Of a DNA stretch of 64,000 nt, positions 37,665 to 46,195 are shown one piece after another. The notes beneath the pieces were generated by a model, which ran no database searches, was not told the origin of the DNA, and saw nothing but the letters and a program-made list of their open reading frames with translations. Position 1 is the first letter of the stretch; every line of letters starts with the position of its first letter. The stretch is from contig NZ_JACJOF010000004.1 in NCBI RefSeq assembly GCF_014695395.1, forward strand, positions 124,001 to 188,000. The letters are read 5' to 3'. The stretch is from Nodosilinea sp. FACHB-131. GTDB taxonomy: Bacteria; Cyanobacteriota; Cyanobacteriia; Phormidesmidales; Phormidesmidaceae. The position numbers and the translations under genes were made by a program.

Positions 37665-38417
37665 CTAGTAAAACCCTTGTTTGAGCAGCATAGCAACTTC
37701 GTCTTGGCAGCACTGGGTGAGCTCTGAGGCTAGAGCACCGTTGCCTTTGCTGCGGTAGTGCGATCGCAGCCGGCTATCCACCCGCACCGGGCGACCAATC
37801 ATAATGTCTACCTCTTGGTAAAACACGGCTGGGTGCCAGCCCGGCTGCTGGAACAGCGGTTCAGAAGAGTCGAACAGGCTGAGCAACCGCAGGGGCACCA
37901 CCGAGTTGTTGGTTTCACGGTGGGCAGCGATCGCAACGGGCACAATCGCCAGTTCGTCTACCGGTGCCCGCAGGGCCAGTTGGGCAAACCCTCGATGAAA
38001 GGTGTTGAGATTATCGGGGGTGGTTTTGTTCACCATCGGGGCCGCCCCCTCTGGGAAAATGCCTACCGCTTCCCCGTCCTTGAGCGCTTTCATGGCCCGC
38101 CGAAAGAAAGCAGTTTGGCCTTTATCGGGGGCATCTAGGGGTAAGCAACCCAGGGCGTTGATCACCGTGCGTAGGCCCGGCACCTGGCTCATGTAGTGGT
38201 GACAGGCAAATCGTACCGGACGACCCAGGGCGCTCATCGTCAGGGGCGCATCCATAATGCTGCGGTGATTGCTCACCACCACCATGGGCTGGTGGGGCGG
38301 TAGGCGATCTTGTCCATGGACTGACATCCGCACCTGTGACAGGGTCAGCAGCCAGTTAGACACATCTAGGGGGTTAGCCGTTAGAGATGTTAGCGGCGGT
38401 ACAGGAGCTAGGGCCAT
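37665..38417 (-). CDS. Lysophospholipid acyltransferase family protein (PlsC-like)
   Basis: Membrane-associated glycerolipid acyltransferase of 250 residues. The active-site motif NHRSIMD (H-x4-D) and the downstream GIFPEGA block are present; short hydrophobic stretches suggest monotopic binding. Such enzymes use acyl-ACP or acyl-CoA in phospholipid, triacylglycerol or acyl-plastoquinol formation. In Synechocystis slr2103, a related protein, makes neutral lipids. Position immediately upstream of the hydrolase at 36758 suggests a two-gene equivalent of plant PES/DGAT proteins. A generic PlsC role is the alternative. Confidence 0.87.
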   Translation of the reverse strand: MALAPVPPLTSLTANPLDVSNWLLTLSQVRMSVHGQDRLPPHQPMVVVSNHRSIMDAPLTMSALGRPVRFACHHYMSQVPGLRTVINALGCLPLDAPDKGQTAFFRRAMKALKDGEAVGIFPEGAAPMVNKTTPDNLNTFHRGFAQLALRAPVDELAIVPVAIAAHRETNNSVVPLRLLSLFDSSEPLFQQPGWHPAVFYQEVDIMIGRPVRVDSRLRSHYRSKGNGALASELTQCCQDEVAMLLKQGFY

Positions 38418-38559
38418 GCAAACCTACAAAGACGAAGAGAACTCAGCTACCTTTAGCAGGAAGTAGCAAAACCTTATGACTCACAACTTAACAAACTATC
38501 AAGCGTTCAGAAGCGTGCAAACCCACTGATTTAGGCGAGATCTCCCCATCGGTATAGCT

Positions 38560-39654
38560 CTACCGCTTGGAGGCACGCAGCTGCCCACAGGCGGCATTTT
38601 CCTCTAGCCCGCGCGAGTAGCGCACGGTGACAGCAATCCTGCGCTTCTCTAGCTCGGCGACAAAGTTGCGGATGCTCGCTTCGCTGGGGCGCTGGTAGTC
38701 CGCTTCATCAATGGGGTTGTAGGGAATCAGGTTGACGTGGCTTTGAAAGCCTCGCAGGTGCTGAGCTAGCTCGGCGGCGTTGGCGGGTTGGTCGTTGAGC
38801 CCCGCCAGCAGAATGTACTCAAAGGTCACCCGTCGCCCCGTCAGCTCTACGTACTCGCGGCACTCGTCGAGCAGTACCTCTAGGGGATAGGCGCCGGCAC
38901 TGGGAATCAGCCGCAATCGCTGGGCTTGGTTCGAGGCGTGCAGGCTCACGGCCAAGGTCACCTGCAATTGCTCTGCTGCCAAGGCTCGGATGCGGCCTGG
39001 CACTCCCACTGTGGACAGGGTCATCGCCCGCTGGCCAATGCCTACATCTCGGTTGAGACAGCGGATAGTGGCCACAGTGTTGGCGGCATTCAGCAGCGGC
39101 TCGCCCATGCCCATAAACACAATGTGGCTGACCCGCTGACCAAAGTCTTCCTGGACCGTGAGCACCTGGTCAATAATCTCATGGGTGGCTAGGTTGCGCA
39201 TAAAGCCGCCCTTGCCCGTGGCGCAGAAGTCGCAGGCCATGGGGCAGCCCACCTGCGACGACACGCACACCGTCAGCCGCTTGGCCGAGGGAATGCCCAC
39301 GGTTTCAATAATTTGGCCGTCGGCTAGCTTGAGCAAATACTTAACGGTGCCATCGCTGGCTACCACCCGGTGGTGCAGGGTGGAGCGTCCCAGATCGATG
39401 TGAGCCATAGCCTGACGCCAGGCTTTAGAGAAGACGGTGATGTCTTGGAGCGATCGCGCCCCCTGCTGATAGATCCACTGGTAAAGCTGCTTGCCCCGAT
39501 AGCTCGGCTGCCCCTGGGCCTGCACCCACTCGGTCAGCTCCTCCAAAGACTTCCCTAGCAAGGGCGCTGGCAAAATTCCCTCGGCTGAAGGGGTTGCCTG
39601 GGCAACAGCGTCTACGAGAGGTGAATCAGTGGGAGACAGGGGAGAAACAGTCAT
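38560..39654 (-). CDS. rlmN: 23S rRNA (adenine-2503-C2)-methyltransferase RlmN
   Basis: Radical SAM methyltransferase that methylates A2503 of 23S rRNA and some tRNAs. The radical SAM cluster motif CPMACDFC (C-x3-C-x2-C) follows [22 protein letters not shown] and the C-terminal Cys (ENAACGQLR) that carries the methyl group are present. 364 residues, usual size. The first 30 residues are variable. ATG at 39654 chosen; a GTG two codons earlier is possible. Confidence 0.96.
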   Translation of the reverse strand: MTVSPLSPTDSPLVDAVAQATPSAEGILPAPLLGKSLEELTEWVQAQGQPSYRGKQLYQWIYQQGARSLQDITVFSKAWRQAMAHIDLGRSTLHHRVVASDGTVKYLLKLADGQIIETVGIPSAKRLTVCVSSQVGCPMACDFCATGKGGFMRNLATHEIIDQVLTVQEDFGQRVSHIVFMGMGEPLLNAANTVATIRCLNRDVGIGQRAMTLSTVGVPGRIRALAAEQLQVTLAVSLHASNQAQRLRLIPSAGAYPLEVLLDECREYVELTGRRVTFEYILLAGLNDQPANAAELAQHLRGFQSHVNLIPYNPIDEADYQRPSEASIRNFVAELEKRRIAVTVRYSRGLEENAACGQLRASKR

Positions 39655-39708
39655 GGCCACAGGGAATGCACAATCCTCTATGGTAGCGATGTTTTGACCG
39701 TAAGGGTG

Positions 39709-40557
39709 CTACCGACGGCGGCTGGGGAAGTCATCAGGGTCTTTCTTGGGAGAGGCGGTGTCCGTGTGCATCAGCTCGACTATACCCTCCGTCAACATTT
39801 TAGGATCCATGAAGACCACTTTGGAGTTTTCGCTCTCCCCGAGTCTTTGGTTGGCCTCTACGTAGCGCTGAGCTAGCAGATAGTTCAAAATTTCAGAGGT
39901 GTCTCCCTGGTTTTGCAATGCCTGGGAGAGCATTTGAATCGATCGCACCGTAGCCTCAGCTCGCTTAATGGCGGCCTCCTGTTCGCCCTGGGCTTCGAGC
40001 ACCATGGCCCGGCTTTTCAGCTCCGCCGCCTGCTGCAACTGCATCGAGCGCCTCACCTCTTCAGGGGGAATAATTTCCTGCACTTCGACCCGCGTCACCT
40101 TCACTCCCCAAGGCTCGGTAGCTTCGTCGAGCTGGGAGAGCAACGCCCGGTTTAGCTCATCGCGAGAGGAAAAGGTCTTTTCAAACTCCATCTTGCCGAT
40201 TTCCGATCGCAGGGTAGTTGTGACCAGTTCTTGAATGGCCTGTTCAACGTTCTCGATCGCGTAGTAGGTCAGCTCTAGCTCCAAGATCCGCCAGTACACC
40301 ACCGCGTCAACTTCCAGCGACACGTTGTCTCTAGTGATCGCGCCCTGCTTAGCCACATCAAGAATCTGCTCGCGCACACTGTCACGTAGCACAATGTAGT
40401 CGAGCACCGGCACGATGAAGTTTAACCCTGGCTTGAGTTTGCGGTTGTAGCGCCCCAGCCGCTCTACCAGCGCTTCGGTACCTTGATTGATGATGCGCAC
40501 CGAGCCAACGGTGTAGCCAATAATGATTAATGCCAGAATCCCGATGATTGACGGCAC
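39709..40557 (-). CDS. SPFH/band 7 (stomatin-like) membrane protein
   Basis: Membrane-anchored scaffold of 282 residues. A single N-terminal hydrophobic segment (ILALIIIGYTVGSVRIIN) is followed by the band 7 domain: EALVERLGRYNRKLKPGLNF, then YWRILELELTYYAIENVEQA. The helical stalk VTRVEVQEIIPPEEVRRSM, QLQQAAELKSRAMVLEAQGE comes next, and a short basic end. Such proteins (QmcA, slipin, Synechocystis slr1106-like) form large membrane rings and often influence membrane proteases such as FtsH. No NfeD partner is adjacent. GTG start at 40557. Confidence 0.92.
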   Translation of the reverse strand: MPSIIGILALIIIGYTVGSVRIINQGTEALVERLGRYNRKLKPGLNFIVPVLDYIVLRDSVREQILDVAKQGAITRDNVSLEVDAVVYWRILELELTYYAIENVEQAIQELVTTTLRSEIGKMEFEKTFSSRDELNRALLSQLDEATEPWGVKVTRVEVQEIIPPEEVRRSMQLQQAAELKSRAMVLEAQGEQEAAIKRAEATVRSIQMLSQALQNQGDTSEILNYLLAQRYVEANQRLGESENSKVVFMDPKMLTEGIVELMHTDTASPKKDPDDFPSRRR

Positions 40558-40654
40558 GGCCAGCTCCCGGAGCTAAAGAGTCGAGTAAGCCTGTTCTACT
40601 GACCAGTGTACTGATTTCTCGCTAAAGTGAGCGATTTGCTCGGCCAAGCGGGTT

Positions 40655-40691
40655 CACGATTCAAGGTTTAAGGTTTAGGGTCTAAGGCTTG
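40655..40691. repeat. Dispersed palindrome-related element (copy 3)
   Basis: GATTCAAGGTTTAAGGTTTA then GGGTCTAAGGCTTGACCC share the GGTTTAGGG core of the palindromes at 23750, 29370 and 53072, and GGGTC/GACCC can pair locally. Lies between the SPFH and Ap4A phosphorylase genes. Confidence 0.5.
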
Positions 40692-40708
40692 ACCCACATT
40701 ATCCCTGG

Positions 40709-41614
40709 CTATCTCGGACAGGCCACCTGCTGTAGCACCGTCATCGGGCCAATGGTTTTGAGTAGGTCAAGCTGCTCCGAGTTTTTAACCAGCAGCGACC
40801 CCGCAAACCCCAGCGAGTTTACCGGAATCGACTGGTAGTGATCCTGCTGGCGAGCCACCGCCATCATCCACTCGCGGGTAACCAATAGATTATAGGGAAA
40901 CGCCGGGGGGGGCTGACTCCAATCAACTCCTAGGTGAGTCAGCAGGGCGAGGTAAGTCTCTAGCAGCATTTTGCCGCTGGGAAAGGCCCCCTCTCTAAGG
41001 GCTGCAATGGCGTGGTGAAAGGGCAGTCGGGGAGACGCTACCGGGTTAGAAGCATTGGGCTCAAGGGCTAAGTCGGCCACCACGGTAGCTAGGGGCAGCG
41101 GGCTGCGATCGGGGCAGAGGGGCGGTGGCACCAGCTGAAGGTGTTTGTGGGGCTGACTAGACCCTGCCAAGCGACCGCCGTTGTAGAATGCCAGCCCGTC
41201 AATGTCGGCCATACAGGTGGCTAGGGCTTCAAAGTCGGCTAGGGTCAGCCAGCTGTCTTGATCTTCGTAGGCGCGGGTGACGATCAAAATGTGGTGGTCG
41301 ACCACATTGTATTTATTCAAAAGACACAGGTGGGTGGCCGACAGATTGGCCACAAACAGGTCTGGGTCGTAGGGCAAAAAAGGATTGATGGGTTTGCCCA
41401 CGCGCTGCTGGCTCTGCTGGGCCAGATCGGCCTTTTCCTTGCGAGCCAGGTTGGCCAAAATTCTGACTAAGAACCGCATGCCCCCCTGCTCTAAAAACTC
41501 GTAGCGGGTGTCGATGGAGTGAAGGGCGCCACAGCTCTGGGCGTGGCGCGTCTGCTGCTGAATCTTGCTCCAGAGGGCACCGGGCGCTAGCTCGACCTCG
41601 GGGAAATGCTCCAT
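40709..41614 (-). CDS. ATP adenylyltransferase / Ap4A phosphorylase
   Basis: HIT-superfamily nucleotidyltransferase of 301 residues that splits diadenosine tetraphosphate by phosphorolysis to ATP and ADP. Visible are NKYNVVDHHILIVTRAYEDQ, FYNGGRLAGSSQPHKHLQLV (the H-x-H-x-Q catalytic triad region, HKHLQ) and PYNLLVTREWMM in the C-terminal third. Length and motif order fit Ap4A phosphorylases of fungi and cyanobacteria. Probably a stress-dinucleotide clearing enzyme. ATG at 41614. Confidence 0.9.
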   Translation of the reverse strand: MEHFPEVELAPGALWSKIQQQTRHAQSCGALHSIDTRYEFLEQGGMRFLVRILANLARKEKADLAQQSQQRVGKPINPFLPYDPDLFVANLSATHLCLLNKYNVVDHHILIVTRAYEDQDSWLTLADFEALATCMADIDGLAFYNGGRLAGSSQPHKHLQLVPPPLCPDRSPLPLATVVADLALEPNASNPVASPRLPFHHAIAALREGAFPSGKMLLETYLALLTHLGVDWSQPPPAFPYNLLVTREWMMAVARQQDHYQSIPVNSLGFAGSLLVKNSEQLDLLKTIGPMTVLQQVACPR

Positions 41615-42207
41615 AGGGAAGGAAATGGGGAGAGAGTTGCCTTCCCGACTGTAGCAAACCGTTGCCTAGGCAGCATCGTGACAAAACTACAGAAAGAGTC
41701 CAATAAACCTTTGTAAAACTGATTTCTTTTAAAACAACAACACCCATTCTCTTGACCAAAGAACTTCCTGTTTTGGGGCGAGCTTTCGTGGAGATAAGGG
41801 ACAAGACTTACACCTCAAAGAAGGTGAATTTGTCGCGCTTAGAACTCCCATTTGCTACTGAAGGAAGGGTTGGTTTGAGCGTTGGGTGTTGCCGTTTGAA
41901 CGAGACAGATGTAGAGCTAACAGCGTTTCACTCCTTTTTCTGGGTTGACTTTTGGCTGTTTTATCTGCCAGGGGAGCATCATCAGCTCCACATTCAATAT
42001 AGCCCCTGAGCTTGCTGATCCCTGCTGGTGAAACGATAGTTAACAGTGAGCTGAAGGCCAATACTTTTGGTAAAAAGTGCCCTCGATAAGGTCATTGTTT
42101 GTTAATGAGCTGCAGCAGGTTTTTGGTCTGATTAAAAAATAATGGCGGGAGCATTCTGACACAAGATTGTGTGGAAACAGGCGTTAGCTCTCGATGGTTG
42201 AGTGAGC
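41615..42207. other. Spacer of about 590 bp, AT-richer than its surroundings
   Basis: No gene is convincing. A plus frame at 41752-42009 and a minus frame at 41855-42061 have no family features and poor starts. The lower GC and possible decayed coding suggest relic mobile DNA, but no inverted ends were found. It contains upstream control for the Ap4A phosphorylase gene. Confidence 0.4.
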
Positions 42208-43260
42208 CTAACTTTCTGAAGGGTCATTGAAGCCACGGGTGCTTAAGATTTGCCTACCGCGCTGGCGGGCCAGTATCTGTAGGTCAATGCTGCGATCGGT
42301 CTCATCGACAATTTCGCCAGTCAGCACCTCTAGCACGTCTTCAAGGGTGACAACCCCCGACACACCGCCGTACTCATCGACCACCACGGCCAAGTGCTCG
42401 CGAGCGGATTGAAAGTCTTGCAGCAGCTTATCGGCCCGTTCGGACTCGGCTACAAAGCGCACTGGGCGGGCCACCTGGCTGAGCAACTGGTCTCCCTGAC
42501 CGCGAATCAAGGCGGTGAGCAGCTCGTTTTTGAGCGCTAGCCCCACAATGCGATCGATGTCGTTGTCACTAATTAAGATGCGGCTGTGCTGAGAGTTAAG
42601 GATTTGGGCCTCGGCTTCGGCAATGGTGAGGTCGCCGGGCAGGTGGGTGACGGCTACTCGGGGCGTCATGATGTTGACCGACTTCATATCGTTGAGGCGA
42701 AACACCCGCAGAATCATTTCGGCTTCGTCGGCTTCGATGATGCCTTCTTGGTGGCCGATAGTGGCTAGCAGCTTAATCTCGGCCTCGTTGGTGCTGGGGC
42801 GATTGCCGTCGCCCACGAGGGGCGCTGTCACTTTCTCAAGCAGCAGTACTACTGGAGTAAACAGCCAAGATACCCACCGCACCGGCGTAGCTACAGCCAG
42901 GGCGACGGGAATGGCATAGCGCTCGCCCAAAACCTTGGGGAAGATTTCCCCGAACAAGATAACGAGTAGGGTCAACACCCCGGTAAACAGGCCTAGCAAG
43001 GCATCGTTAAAAACCGTGGCGGCAATGCCCCCGGCTAAAACGCTGCCCACAATGTTGAATAGGTTGTTGAGAATCACAATGGTGGCAATGGGCCGGTTAA
43101 TCTTTCGGCGAATGGCCAGCAGGGTTATGGCCGCAGGTTTTTTAGACTCAGCTAGCTGTTGGGCCTTAAGAACTGGCACTGATAGCAGCGCCGCCTCACT
43201 GCAGGAGCACAGGGCGGAGCCAATCAACATGGTCACAATGGCGATCGCGAGGGTCAGCAT
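42208..43260 (-). CDS. CNNM/HlyC/CorC family membrane protein with CBS pair
   Basis: Integral membrane protein of 350 residues. A DUF21/CNNM domain with three to four hydrophobic helices (for example LAIAIVTMLIGSALCSCSEA and VTLLVILFGEIFPKVLGER) is followed by a tandem CBS domain (RVAVTHLPGDLTIAEAEAQI, VVVDEYGGVSGVVTLEDVLE). The CorC_HlyC C-terminal domain is missing. Relatives export Mg2+ or Co2+, or regulate such transport through nucleotide binding by CBS. Substrate is not certain. ATG at 43260. Confidence 0.9.
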   Translation of the reverse strand: MLTLAIAIVTMLIGSALCSCSEAALLSVPVLKAQQLAESKKPAAITLLAIRRKINRPIATIVILNNLFNIVGSVLAGGIAATVFNDALLGLFTGVLTLLVILFGEIFPKVLGERYAIPVALAVATPVRWVSWLFTPVVLLLEKVTAPLVGDGNRPSTNEAEIKLLATIGHQEGIIEADEAEMILRVFRLNDMKSVNIMTPRVAVTHLPGDLTIAEAEAQILNSQHSRILISDNDIDRIVGLALKNELLTALIRGQGDQLLSQVARPVRFVAESERADKLLQDFQSAREHLAVVVDEYGGVSGVVTLEDVLEVLTGEIVDETDRSIDLQILARQRGRQILSTRGFNDPSES

Positions 43261-43457
43261 GGGTGAGTTAGGGGCGAACGAAATCCGCAGGAGGGACGCT
43301 GTTATGATTCATCTACTATGGTCCATTGCTGAGATTAATTAAAATTCTCTTTCAAGCAGCTAATTCAGTATTGCACTGGGGTTTGCTCCGGGTTCACTCT
43401 GAATGGGACTGCGCCGCGGGATACCCTGTTCTGAATCGTCGGTCTGTAAGCAACCTC

Positions 43458-45392
43458 ATGAGCGATACCATTCTCAACGTTAAGCACCTCACCGTTCAAT
43501 TTGAGGTCGACGGCCAGCTCATTCAAGCCGTGAATGACATTTCGTTTCAGGTGCAGCGGGGGCAAACCCTGGGCATTGTGGGCGAGTCGGGGTCGGGGAA
43601 GTCGGTGACGTCGCTGGCGGTGATGGGGCTGGTGCCCAACCCACCGGGCAAGGTTGTCAACGGCGAAATTTGGTTCAATGGCGGCACGGGCGACGCCGTT
43701 GACCTGGGCGCCCTCAGCGAGACCCAGCTACAGGCCTATCGGGGTGGCCAGGTGTCGATGATTTTTCAGGAGCCGATGAGCTCGCTGAACCCGGTATATA
43801 CGGTTGGGTTTCAAATGGTGGAGGCGATTCGTCAGCACCAGAATATTTCAAAGGAAGCGGCCCGTCAGCAGGCGATCGCCCGGCTGCAGGAGGTCAAACT
43901 GCTGCCCGCCGATGCCGCCCTAGCGGCCACCATCAAAACCGAAAAGCCGCGTCACGACGACGAATCTCTCAAAGAAGAGGTCGATCGCCGTCAGCAGGCC
44001 ATTCTTGATCGCTATCCCCATGAGCTGTCCGGGGGGCAGATTCAGCGAGTGATGATTGCTATGGCGATCTCCTGCAACCCGGCTCTGCTGATTGCCGACG
44101 AACCTACCACGGCGCTGGATGTAACGGTGCAGGCAACGATTCTTGACCTGCTGCGCGAACTGCGCGATCGCCGCGGTATGTCGCTAATTTTCATCACCCA
44201 CGACCTGGGCATTATTGCCGAGATTGCCGACCAGGTGGCGGTGATGTATCAGGGCAAAATTGTTGAAGCTGGCCCAGTATGGGATATCTTTGCCCAGCCC
44301 CAGCACCCCTACACCAAGGGCTTGCTGGCCTGTCGCCCCCAGCCCAACCAGCGGCTGCGGCTGTTGCCCACGGTAGCCGACTTTATGTCTGTGGAGCTGG
44401 CGGGCACCGAGATCAACGCTGCTGCCGCCAACGGGGGCCAACCGGTGGCGGGTGCAATCCCCATCATTCGCGAGCGGGTGCTCGATGCTGAGGCCCAGGC
44501 CCGCTTTGCCCCCCTAACGGAGGAGGAGCTGACGACGCGGGCGGCATCTCTGGCGGCCAACGGTCCTCTACTGGCGGTAGAAAATCTCCAGGTGGGCTAC
44601 CCGGTGCGAGGCATCTTTGGCAAAACCCGCAGCCACGTGATGGCGGTGCAGGATGTGTCGTTTCAAATTCAGAAGGGTGAAACCTTTGGTCTAGTAGGTG
44701 AGTCGGGCTGCGGCAAAACTACCCTGGGTCGAGCGCTGCTGCGGCTGGTGCCCGCCATGGGCGGCAAGATTTGGTTTGAGGGGCGCGACGTGCTGGCGCT
44801 GGGCTCATCGCCGCTGCGGCAGCTGCGCCGGGACATGCAAATTGTGTTTCAAGACCCCTACAGCTCGCTCGACCCGCGCATGAGCATTGGGGCGGCGATC
44901 GCCGAACCGCTCAAAATCCACGGTGTGATCAAAAGCAAACGCAACCAGCAGGAGCGGGTGGCTTACCTGCTCGATCGCGTCGGTTTACCCGCCAGCGCCA
45001 TGAACCGCTATCCCCACGAGTTTTCGGGCGGGCAGCGCCAGCGGGTGTGCATTGCCCGCGCTTTGGCCCTCAATCCCAAGTTCATCATTTGCGACGAGTC
45101 GGTGTCGGCTCTGGATGTGTCGGTGCAGGCGCAGGTGCTCAACCTGCTGAAGGAGATTCAGGCGGAATTTGACCTTACCTATATCTTTATTTCCCACGAT
45201 CTGGCGGTGGTGAAGTTTATGAGCGATCGCATTATGGTGATGAACCAGGGCCGGGTCGAAGAAATTGGCCCCGCCGAGCAGGTCTATCGCCAGCCCCAGA
45301 CCCCCTACACCCAGGCCTTGATCAACGCGATACCGGTGGGCAGTTTAGATCGCATTCAGGAGTTGCAGCGCGATCGGGCCTCGGTAGCTTAG
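43458..45392 (+). CDS. Fused two-domain peptide ABC transporter ATPase (DppD-DppF type)
   Basis: Cytoplasmic ATPase with two complete nucleotide-binding domains in one chain (about 644 residues), like GsiA or YejF. N-domain: Walker A GESGSGKS, signature LSGGQIQRV, Walker [14 protein letters not shown]-domain: [29 protein letters not shown]. Oligopeptide-type linkers (HPYTKGLL and TPYTQALI) are present. The start [11 protein letters not shown] at 43458 is chosen; the frame opens 132 bp earlier without support. It should power a peptide importer with permeases elsewhere; the binding protein at 20977 is a candidate partner. Confidence 0.94.
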   Translation: MSDTILNVKHLTVQFEVDGQLIQAVNDISFQVQRGQTLGIVGESGSGKSVTSLAVMGLVPNPPGKVVNGEIWFNGGTGDAVDLGALSETQLQAYRGGQVSMIFQEPMSSLNPVYTVGFQMVEAIRQHQNISKEAARQQAIARLQEVKLLPADAALAATIKTEKPRHDDESLKEEVDRRQQAILDRYPHELSGGQIQRVMIAMAISCNPALLIADEPTTALDVTVQATILDLLRELRDRRGMSLIFITHDLGIIAEIADQVAVMYQGKIVEAGPVWDIFAQPQHPYTKGLLACRPQPNQRLRLLPTVADFMSVELAGTEINAAAANGGQPVAGAIPIIRERVLDAEAQARFAPLTEEELTTRAASLAANGPLLAVENLQVGYPVRGIFGKTRSHVMAVQDVSFQIQKGETFGLVGESGCGKTTLGRALLRLVPAMGGKIWFEGRDVLALGSSPLRQLRRDMQIVFQDPYSSLDPRMSIGAAIAEPLKIHGVIKSKRNQQERVAYLLDRVGLPASAMNRYPHEFSGGQRQRVCIARALALNPKFIICDESVSALDVSVQAQVLNLLKEIQAEFDLTYIFISHDLAVVKFMSDRIMVMNQGRVEEIGPAEQVYRQPQTPYTQALINAIPVGSLDRIQELQRDRASVA

Positions 45393-45417
45393 AACAATTG
45401 TTGAGGGACTTTGGCTC

Positions 45418-45822
45418 TCATCGCTTCATGAGATAGCCCTCAAGCTCTGGGTATTGAGGAAATAAGCTATCGATGCTGGCAAGCTGCCCCTCGAACAACA
45501 GCGCCGTCGCAATAATCATGCGATCAAACGGATCTTTGTGTACGGGGGATAGTCCTACGGCGCGGCAAGCTATTTCAGCAGTAAGAGGCAGCAGAGTAAT
45601 GCCTGATGGATTTAATGCTTCTTCAAACCACTGATCTACAGAGCAGGGTAATTCTAAGCGCCTTCGCTGCTCTGCGAGCGCAATTTCATAGCAAGAGACA
45701 GGCGAAACACCTACCTGGGCAGAGGTTTCGATCTGAGTTCTCCAATGGGCCGGAAACCGCTCAAATTCTTGATTGATGAACCAAAACCAAATGTGCGTAT
45801 CCAGCACAATCACTTCAGACAT
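45418..45822 (-). CDS. vapC: PIN-domain toxin, VapC type
   Basis: Probable Mg2+-dependent endoribonuclease toxin of 134 residues. The PIN acidic residues are visible: first Asp in VLDTHIWFWF, Glu in SCYEIALAEQRRRLEL, then Asp residues in HKDPFDRMIIATAL and IDSLF. It matches the VapC subfamily that cleaves RNA when unbound. It overlaps the antitoxin gene by 13 bp on the same strand. The substrate RNA is unknown. Confidence 0.9.
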   Translation of the reverse strand: MSEVIVLDTHIWFWFINQEFERFPAHWRTQIETSAQVGVSPVSCYEIALAEQRRRLELPCSVDQWFEEALNPSGITLLPLTAEIACRAVGLSPVHKDPFDRMIIATALLFEGQLASIDSLFPQYPELEGYLMKR

Positions 45823-46031
45823 TCCCAGTCATCTTCTGTGAGGACGGGGCTAACGATATCGCCCAAGGTTTTGCCCTTGCCCGCGATCGCACTGGAGGCC
45901 ACACGCTGAGTAGGGTTAGCTGTAGTGTCTTCTAGGATGGTGATGATAACTCGCGCAGAGCCAATCTGCGGCGGTTCTGAAAGCCACTTCAACTGTCCGT
46001 CTTGGTAAATGGCTTCATAGCTTCGCAGCAT
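45810..46031 (-). CDS. Antitoxin of the VapBC-type pair
   Basis: 73 residues, placed directly upstream of and overlapping (13 bp) the PIN toxin gene. The N-terminus (LRSYEAIYQDGQLKWLSEPP) resembles the small AF2212-type antitoxins, with a flexible acidic C-terminal tail (LTEDDWECLK) that would thread into VapC. It probably neutralises the toxin and represses the operon through a DNA-binding N-terminal part, as in the family. Identification rests mainly on gene arrangement. Adjacent on the other side is the divergent NACHT gene. Confidence 0.82.
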   Translation of the reverse strand: MLRSYEAIYQDGQLKWLSEPPQIGSARVIITILEDTTANPTQRVASSAIAGKGKTLGDIVSPVLTEDDWECLK

Positions 46032-46195
46032 GGCACTTGTCTTTGGAGAAGCAATGCTTCGACGCTAGCACGATTTGTCCTACCGGTTTACCTAAGTGGT
46101 AGGGCAGCGGATTAATTGTCAACCATAGTAGATGCTGCATTAGTTTTCGTTGAGGTAGGCCAAAATAAGAGGCAATCTGCCCCTGCTGCCGCCCC

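Noticed and set aside
41752-42009. Small plus-strand frame in the spacer before the CNNM gene
   Set aside because: No family features, weak start, and a competing minus-strand frame in the same bases.
43326-43457. Upstream extension of the fused ABC ATPase
   Set aside because: The family starts at [11 protein letters not shown]; the added 44 residues have no similarity to ABC ATPases.
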